This document shows, piece by piece, positions 57,123 to 64,000 of a stretch of 64,000 nucleotides of DNA. The number at the start of each line of letters is the position of its first letter. Positions within the stretch are counted from its first letter, which is position 1. The notes under the pieces were generated by a model. That model was not told the DNA's origin. It saw nothing but the letters and a program-made list of their open reading frames with translations, and made no database searches. The stretch spans positions 620,001-684,000 of the forward strand of contig JAACJK010000166.1 of NCBI GenBank assembly GCA_013368325.1. Direction: 5' to 3'. A program made the position numbers and the translations under genes. The DNA is from Ephemerocybe angulata (Eukaryota > Basidiomycota > Agaricomycetes > Agaricales > Psathyrellaceae).

Positions 57123-59002
57123 TCACAGTTCCGACTCGGTGACGAACCGCGAAGGGGTGCTCCATATTCGAGTGGACCACGCCGGACGCGTAAAGAAGAT
57201 CAGAGGCAGAGAGCACGCTACAACGAGCATCGGTAGCCATATTCTCCAACTCCTCCATGCCTTGTATGCTGTTGAACTGGGCTGCTCCTCTCCATCCACG
57301 CGCATGGCATCGTCGTCTACGAGTTTCGTCCGTTCAAAGAGGTTCTCGAGTCCAGTAGGCTTTTCGGGCGCAAAAAACCGTTGGGGCCGGAGCCAGAATC
57401 CGTCATTCTCTTGCTGTTGTTGTCTTCGCTTCTGGGCGCCCAAATAAGACGAGGATTCTTCGTTCGTAGGTGACCAGTCCATAGCGTCTTCGTCGTTGTT
57501 CCGCGTTGGCTCTGCGGAGAGGGCATTTGAGAAGGAGCTTCCTCGAGAGGAGATGGAGGCGAGGGAGGGGAGGCCGAATACAGGCTTCGGGGGAGTGACG
57601 ACTGGCTTGTTCGAAAGGGTGAGGGAGGCGAGGAGATCGGGCTCGAGGACTTTAGGGAAGGTGGAGGCTGTTGGCGTTGGTATTGAGGAGTGAGATGAAG
57701 AGGCGGGTGTCGCGGAACGAGAGAGGGTGTTGCGGTGTGACTGGGTATCGATGAGGCGGATGGGTGGTGGATGCTGAATGCGAATACAGAGCGGGTATGC
57801 GAGAAGAGACTATAGGTGATGTGTGAGTTTACGTAGTGCTGAGGTAGAACGGGGAGCATACACATAATTCAATGACGAGAGCAAGGGAGAGGTAAATTCG
57901 GGGACATGAAGCGACATAGCGAGTTAAAAGCGAGCTTTTGCTGTGAAATGCGAGAACGAGAGAGATGAGCAGGCGTGATATCCAAGTTGCCAATTGAAAT
58001 AACTGGAAGACGTTAGGTTTCTTGATAGACTATATCTATGAAAGCACGTACAATGTAGTTGGTTCTTCCATAAACGCGGACGTCACGTCCTTGGATGTAT
58101 GCCCTCTTTATTGTAACATATGTCGGGTCCCACATCGTCCATAATAATGAACCGAGCACGAGGAAGGGAAGTGTAGATGTTGAATAAGGGATGAAATTGA
58201 GTGGCCGACGCCCAATAATCGCTATTCACGAGTTAGAAGGTGCATTCCAACAGCATAACAGTACCCACCTGCCGCCATGAGTGTTATTGAGGCCACCGAG
58301 CACGATACCCAGAGGGCTCCGCGGATCTTCCAAGCCAACGTCTCAATGACGATCTCCTTGGGCTTTGGAACCCCTGAGGTTCTTCGTTTACGCTCCCTGC
58401 CCTCCTTCAGCCACCCTCCTAGAGCCTTCCTCCGCGCCATCTGCTCCTTCTGGTGTATTTCGTCCTCAACCGCAGGCTGACACGCTTCGCACACGGGGGG
58501 ATACCGTGCATACACGGACTCCTTGTATTCCGGTACCCGCCTGAGCCTCTCCTGATATTCTGGATGCTGTAGACGCGTCAGTTGGCCGAAACACAGTCGC
58601 CTTCCCAAGCAAAAGACCTGCCTCGGGTGCTGGGAGATAATTGGAGAGGAGGTTCATGATGAGGTTCTGGTTCGTTTGGCAGTCGTGGCAGAAGGGTCCT
58701 GGGCGGACGATGTTGGGTAGCTGGTCCTTGGAAGGTGACGCTAGATGCATTTAGAGGCGGTTAAGGTAGCTGGTCCAAACGCGGCGAGGGAAACACGCAC
58801 CTCGTTTCGAAAAAGACTTCCGGTTCAGGCTCTCCTCATGCATGGCTGGTTCATCCGATAGGATTTCTCCGCGGTCGTTGTAGCGGTTCCAGCAATTGCA
58901 TGCAGAGCAGCGAAAATTTCGAGGATTCTGTGGAATGGGAAGCGCCGTGTTGCAGAACCAGCATTGTACACTGCTGTGTCGGCGCCGGAATAGGGAACTC
59001 AT
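57123..59002 (-). CDS. Ima1 N-terminal-domain inner nuclear membrane protein
   Basis: Read from ATG at 59002 (MSSLFRRRHSSVQCWFCN) to the stop at 57123-57125. The N-terminal zinc-binding Ima1 domain shows CWFCNTALPIPQNPRNFRC, SACNCWNRYNDRGEI, FCHDCQTNQNLIMNLLSNYLP and RYPPVCEACQPAVEDEI, all paired cysteines. Basic linker and hydrophobic segments follow (ALWVSCSVASITLMAAGGY). The last exon has FWLRPQRFFAPEKPTGLENLFE and a final membrane helix (IWLPMLVVACSLPLIFF). Ima1/Samp1 proteins sit in the inner nuclear membrane and couple chromatin and microtubule forces. The gene is divergent from the SNAPC1-like gene. Confidence 0.83.
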
Positions 59003-59252
59003 GATGTTGGCGCCCGTGCTCGTGGGATGGTTCTATAAATACAAGACGACGCCAGCGACGGCGAAGGGGGTGCGAGGCTTAAGCCTGTTGAGATATTCCT
59101 CGACGGGGAGTTGAAATAGGAATACTCTCGCCATCATCGTCGTCCGATGACCAGCCATGTTTGCCACTGGCCTGCGGATCCAACACGACTTTCGTTCCAG
59201 ATTGGAACAATGGCCGAAGTCCCCATTTGTCGGACGCCCCTCTGCTTTGACC

Positions 59253-60396
59253 ATGTCACTCTATCCCGCACCATCTCCTCGTCATGCGGAACCGACGATA
59301 CAGCCAAGTTACTTTACGTCCTCATTGTACACCGAGGCCTTGCGAGAAGACATATCAGACCTGGTGGCCGAATTCCAGGAGCAATATACCGCAAATGCCT
59401 CGGAAGCACCCTTCTCCGTCTTCAAGCGGACTTGGAGGGCTCAGAAATGGCATTTGCTTCAGCTGAGGGTGTTCGATGATCGAACTCGTGAGGCTTTTCT
59501 GAAGAGCACATGTCGAATAATCCTTGGTGAGATTGTCTTTCAGCCTCGTGGGACATAAAGCCAAGCCATGACCTAGAAAAGACGAAGACCTGTGAACCTT
59601 TGTTTACGAGAGCGACGACGCTCCTTGCACTGTATACCTTCTACTCCACGCAACCCCTCGAGACGATACCTGCTATATGGCACTTAAAGCACATCCCAAT
59701 ACCTATAGGTTCGCTCTGAAACCCACCATGGGACTGTGCCACTCACTTTGACCAGATCATCTTCGCGACTTGCAGACTATCGCTGATAGCCTTGACACTT
59801 CTGACTTCGCCTCACTTCGGAGGCCGGCTGCATACGTCCTGCGCTTCCTGTGCGAGGGGAATGTATTCCTCATTCTACCAAACTCCAACCTTCATCCTGA
59901 AAATCCTCGGTCACTTCCTCGAGAAACGTATTTGGATCATGGCCGCATTGCATCGGCGGACGCACCTGCAACGAAGAAGAAAGGGCGCCCTACGAAAAAT
60001 GACAAGACCAGAAAGATGAAATCCGCCATGCACAACCTGGAAGGCTGGCTTGACAAAACGAGGCCTTTCGTAGAACTTCCGCCTCCTGCAGTCGGCACCT
60101 CCGCGAGCGCTTCGGCAGCACCAAAAGTAGAGGGATACAAACTTATCAAAGCCGAGCTGCTTGACCTCATGGCCACCGAGGGCCCAGGGTCAGAAGGACA
60201 TGCTGCTATTCTTAAAGCAAATGAATTCATTCTCCAGCGGCTAAAGGAAGTCCGGGAGGTTGTGCCCCATGACGATGATTCAGTGGAGGACTCAAGCAGC
60301 GCTGGCATAGGGCGTGTCGAGCTTGCTGTGGAGGATTTGGAAAGGGGACTTAACAGAGGGGTGTTGGATCTTCTCGAGGGGTCTGGCAAGAGGTGA
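59253..60396 (+). CDS. SNAPc subunit 1-like (SNAP43) snRNA transcription factor subunit
   Basis: Exons from ATG at 59253 (MSLYPAPSPRHAEP; an in-frame ATG also lies at 59157) to the stop at 60394-60396. The N-terminal half matches the SNAP43 family: LREDISDLVAEFQEQY, FSVFKRTWRAQKWHLLQLRV, ILGEIVFQPR spliced to ATTLLALYTFYSTQPLETIP, and LRRPAAYVLRFLCEGNVFLILP. In animals this protein is part of the complex that binds the proximal sequence element of snRNA genes for Pol II and Pol III. The C-terminal half is basic then acidic (KKKGRPTKNDKTRKMK, DDDSVEDSSS). The match is by pattern, with no marker residue. Two short introns, about 59550-59620 and 59712-59758, restore frame. Confidence 0.72.
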
Positions 60397-60569
60397 AGCT
60401 ATCTCTTGATGCTGCAAAATATACCGTCGTTTATGCTGTCAAACCCAAAGAAGCGCGGCCGCTCCCCGAGAGATCGAAGCCTAGGCTGAGGTAATTCCCG
60501 CTGAAGGCACGTTCGAAAGGAGGTTCTGCGTTTCCGCCTGCCCTTTCATTTCTTACCTTATCCCGGTGG

Positions 60570-63102
60570 ATGGCAATGGCCCCATACGCCCAGCGTCGAT
60601 ATAACCCCAACACCTTCACCGCGAACTCGCGGACCAACTTGATACCACCCAATGCCCAGCCTGCGAGCAACGTCCGCCCCCAATACATAAAGCGTTTCTC
60701 GCCTTTGACAAGCTTGACCAGCTTAGGATCTTTGGTCAGTCAGGGCTTTCTGCGAACCTCGTCCGGCGTGTTCATGCTGACAATGAGGTAAAGTCAGACC
60801 AAGGAAACGCGTCGCTGTCGGACCGTGTAAGTTAGCGTCTTGGTTAGCGTCGCGTGCCCCACGACTGATGCAGTCGACCAGTTCTCCCTCTCTCCTGACC
60901 CAACGACATGGGGTTCCAACCTCTCTCCTGATAATCCGGAACCAGACGACTATCTCCACAATCCTGACCCAAAGCGGGATCGAAAATATGATTCTGGCGG
61001 GCATTTTATGACCTACCGAGGTCTCACAAATCTAGGATGCATGATCACGCTGTGTACTGGCCTGGTGGTCTTGTTGTGCGTACTGGTGCGGCTTGAAGTC
61101 ATCCACTCCAACTGAAGTTCGTATCTTAGCGCGGGATACCCTCTCATTTCTCATTTCTTGTCCGAGAAGCCCTCAACGATGGGAGGGTTCAATATTGGGG
61201 GAATAAACGCGTCGGGTCAGGTACGTATCTACACGTACAGTGCGATGTTAAACCATTTACAAGTTCAAACAGATACCTAGCTTTCCCGGAAATTTTGGAT
61301 TGATTGATAGTGACACACCCCACAATGTGTTTACCAGAGCATCGTACACGTTCCCCAATCAACAGCTTCAGCTGGTCTTTAGCGATGAGTTCAACGAGGA
61401 CGGTCGCAGTTTCTACCCGGGCGACGACCCGTACTGGGAGGCTGCCGATCTCCACTACTGGGCTGTATGTACCGCTTCCTCACCGCTCGTTCAACTGGCT
61501 ATCCCAGGCTAACAGACGCCGTGAACAGACCAACAACTTGGAGTGGTATGATCCAGAAGCCGTCACAACGAAAGGCGGGTTTCTCGAAGTCACCCTTTCG
61601 AAAAAGGAGACCCACGGGTTTCATTACCAAGGGGGGATGATTTCGTCCTGGAATAAGTTCTGTTTTACTGGTGGCCTCTTAGAGACATCGATTACTCTGC
61701 CTGGTGCAAATAATGTGGCTGGTTTGTGGCCTGCTGTCTGGAGCATGGGTAACCTCGGTATGTAGAACGCCAAGGATAGGAGAATGTGGTGGCATCATTC
61801 TGACCGTTATTTGTAGGAAGAGCTGGATACGGTGCCAGTTTGGAAGGAATGGTAAATCGTCACTATTATTCACTAATAGGAACTTTTGGTCACCATCTCT
61901 TCTCAGTGGCCGTATACCTACGATGCATGCGATGTTGGGACTGCCCCGAACCAAACCTTGAACGGCCTACCTGTCCAGGCCACCATCAACGGTGATAACT
62001 CTCTAGGAGGCGCCCTTTCTTACCTTCCAGGGCAGAAGTTGTCTCGGTGTACATGCCCCGGAGAGGACCACCCTGGACCTAAGCACAGCGACGGAACTTG
62101 GGTCGGAAGATCAGCTCCAGAAATCGACGTCTTCGAGGCTCAGATATCTGGTAATCCACCTGTTGGTGGTGTGTCCCAGTCAGCACAATGGGCAGTGAGT
62201 GATATATCACCCCGTCTTGCAGGGTTTCTCTGACGGACGTACTAGCCTTTTAACGCTCAGTACTCCTGGTTTAACACGTCTGAGAATATGATCATCCCCG
62301 ATCCTGCCAAGACAATCTTCAACACATACACAGGAGGGGCTTTCCAGCAGGCGACCTCTTGTGTTACACAGACAAGTAAGCATCTCATTGGCATAAGGAT
62401 CAAATGTGAATGATAACTTCCCTCTCTCGACCTCAGATCAGGGATGCTATGAACTGGGTCAAGGGTGCACTTCAGTCTACGGCTTCGAATACAAGCCTGG
62501 TAAGCATCATTCCCTGCGATTATTCCGATGCTCACTGATTGCTCTAAGGATTCGACACCGCCGTACGTTTGATAAGTATTGTACTCGCTGAATTACTCTA
62601 ATGTATGGAGTTGACAGTATATCTCTTGGATTGCGGACGCAAACCTAGCCTGGACACTGAAAGCTCATGGCATGGCAGCCGACAGCCGTGTCGAAATATC
62701 ATCTCGGCCAGTTCCTGAAGAACCTCTGGTAAGCAACTCGCTTCAGCCCAGATACATAAGCTCATTCCTATCAAATCTGCAGTATATTATCATCAATTTA
62801 GGAATATCCCAGAACTTCGGGGCCGTGGACTTTGACCACTTGACGTTCCCGACGACAATGAGAGTCGATTGGATTCGGGTGTACCAGCCCAAAAATGCCA
62901 TCAACATAGGATGCAGCCCAAAGGGATACCCAACAGAGGAATACATTAACAAGTAGGCACACAGTATATCACGGTGGGCATGTCAGAATGTGCTGATTCG
63001 ACTCGCAGGAACATCGCTGCCTATATGAACCCCAACATGACGACCTGGACAGACGATTATGGGAAGCCATTCCCCAAGAACAAGTTCCTAGGGCATTGTT
63101 GA
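60570..63102 (+). CDS. KRE6/SKN1-type beta-glucan synthesis protein (GH16)
   Basis: At least ten exons from ATG at 60570 (MAMAPYAQRRYNPNTF) to TGA at 63100-63102. First exons: 60570-60787, 60848-61075, 61130-61220. A cytoplasmic tail with PEPDDYLHNPDPKRDRKYD precedes a membrane helix rebuilt across an intron (MITLCTGLVVLFAGYPL), so it is a type II membrane protein. The lumenal part has FNIGGINASGQ, LIDSDTPHNVFTR, LQLVFSDEFNEDGR and AGLWPAVWSMGN. The GH16 catalytic motif EIDVFEAQ holds the nucleophile and acid/base Glu. GYEF-type ends follow (CTSVYGFEYKPG, MRVDWIRVYQP). KRE6/SKN1 are required for beta-1,6-glucan of the cell wall. The N-terminal exon was chosen because it is the only one with an ATG that joins in phase. 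Confidence 0.9.
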
Positions 63103-63388
63103 ACAAGAACTTGAATACCCGCATACGTTATATGCTCTGTACAATCCTCAAGTAGACTTTTTTAGCCTAGATCACCATGTTCGTTACGAAGCATGTGGGC
63201 GCTTAACGCGCGCTTAATGGCATTATTGGGCCGGCTTTTGTATGCGCCTTTCAAGCAACAGGTTGGTCAGATCGTGATATGATATGCCCTCTCTGCCCGC
63301 TAAGTTTATAGGTATAGTATATATGCAATTTAACTCCGTAATGATCAACGCCGAACGCGAAAAATATCTGAAGAATCAGTAACTGTCT

Positions 63389-64000
63389 CTACAACGTAGG
63401 TGTCGGCGTAACTTGTCGACGATCATGAAGGTCCTGTAGTTTGTGCAGCGTCCGTTCCAATGTAAGTATGCCTCCCTCCGTCAACCGTGGGACCGCTAAC
63501 TCTTTATCCTCCGGCGAAGGCTCCGGGTTGCTCTTGCTGACCTCTATCAAATGCTTAGAATCTCGAAGAACCTTTTCCAGCCCGCCGTTAGTGTAGTAAA
63601 GCCATTCAATCTCTCTTTCAAGACCGCCAAGGGGAATCTCAAGTGCACGGCGGATGAAGCCGCGAGAAAGCACATATGCCTTTTCGCTGTATAAGCGGCT
63701 ACAGGATGTGAGTTCCAAATAAGCCTCTTAGTAGGTATAACAGCAAATTTAGACTGACCTATTGATGATCCCCTCCTCAGTACCTCTGAGTTTGTCATAT
63801 GCAGGCTCGCAGAACCACCTTTTGGAGGTATCAAACACCATGAGCATCAAATATTTGGGGCTAAGAATACGCGACTCACGGTTCTTTAACCAAAACCAGC
63901 CCTTGAATCGAAACAAACGCCTGGAGCAGAGAGGAACGTGCAGCACTCCATGTTTCACTTTGTTCTCCCGACCATGTGCCTAGAATAGAAAGGCAGACTT
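63389..64000 (-). CDS. UBE2O-like E2 ubiquitin-conjugating enzyme, C-terminal part (partial)
   Basis: Three exons are visible, joined by GT-AG introns: [17 protein letters not shown] then [36 protein letters not shown]; and [20 protein letters not shown]. This is the region after the catalytic Cys in the UBE2O/BIRC6 class of large E2 enzymes, where GTW-x-G, SLLQ-x-L-VSIQGL and EP-x-F-x-EP follow the active site. UBE2O acts as a combined E2/E3 that monoubiquitylates orphan or basic substrates. The active-site Cys and the large N-terminal region lie beyond the window. The frame ends at 63389 ([10 protein letters not shown]). Confidence 0.85.

Noticed and set aside
60431..60688. Minus-strand 85-residue frame with hydrophobic and basic stretches (MYWGRTLLAGWALGG).
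   Set aside because: It lies antisense to the first exon of the KRE6-like gene, has an in-frame TGA just upstream, and resembles no family. The plus-strand reading joins in phase to conserved KRE6 sequence.
1..64000. Transposons, CRISPR arrays, rRNA or tRNA genes.
   Set aside because: No terminal repeats with transposase or reverse transcriptase motifs, no spaced repeats, and no convincing T-loop with a foldable cloverleaf was seen by eye; a tRNAscan search was not possible.

Overview
This window is nuclear DNA of a filamentous basidiomycete, most likely a mushroom-forming agaricomycete. The evidence is the gene set (a PriB-type zinc-cluster regulator, a KRE6/SKN1 GH16 protein, a membrane-anchored heparinase II/III-like protein, glucosylceramide synthase), the very short spliceosomal introns (mostly 48-65 bp, several per gene) and the compact layout of about 24 genes in 64 kb on both strands. 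I saw no transposons, CRISPR arrays, rRNA or convincing tRNA genes. The genus cannot be told from the sequence. Gene models were built by eye from splice signals, reading frame and protein family motifs, so individual exon edges may be off.

Left part (1-23 kb): the tail of RRP5 (+), a Tea1-like kelch/coiled-coil polarity protein (-), a GHSMGG lipase (+), a Mi-2/Mit1-type CHD chromatin remodeller (-), a lipid-droplet-associated hydrolase (-), exocyst SEC8 (+) and a LYR-motif protein (-).

Middle part (23-42 kb): a RAD5/HLTF-like SNF2 helicase with a RING finger (-), a dsRBD protein with a degenerate RNase III domain (-), S-formylglutathione hydrolase (+), a CHK2/Cds1-type checkpoint kinase (-), the ribosome-export GTPase LSG1 (-), a frameshifted ThrE/PRM10-type transporter pseudogene (-) and a PriB-like Zn2Cys6 factor (-).

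Right part (42-64 kb): a REEP/DP1 membrane-shaping protein (+), exocyst SEC3 (-), a homeodomain factor (+), ceramide glucosyltransferase (-), a TatD nuclease (-), a type II membrane heparinase-like protein (+), a Ser/Thr-rich single-pass membrane protein (+), an Ima1-type nuclear membrane protein (-), a SNAPC1-like snRNA transcription factor subunit (+), a KRE6/SKN1 glucan synthesis protein (+) and the C-terminal end of a UBE2O-like ubiquitin-conjugating enzyme (-).

Neighbours do not form one pathway. Polarity and exocytosis (Tea1, Sec8, Sec3, REEP, KRE6) and genome maintenance (CHD, RAD5-like, CHK2) recur, which may be chance. The most unusual observations concern gene structure: an 8-nt micro-exon carrying the catalytic D-L-K of the CHK2 kinase loop followed by a GG instead of GT donor; an 8-nt micro-exon carrying the first zinc cysteine of the PriB-like factor; an LSG1 first coding exon that is only ATG; two GC-AG introns; a transporter gene broken by several small lesions; and an RNase III domain that has lost most of its catalytic acids.
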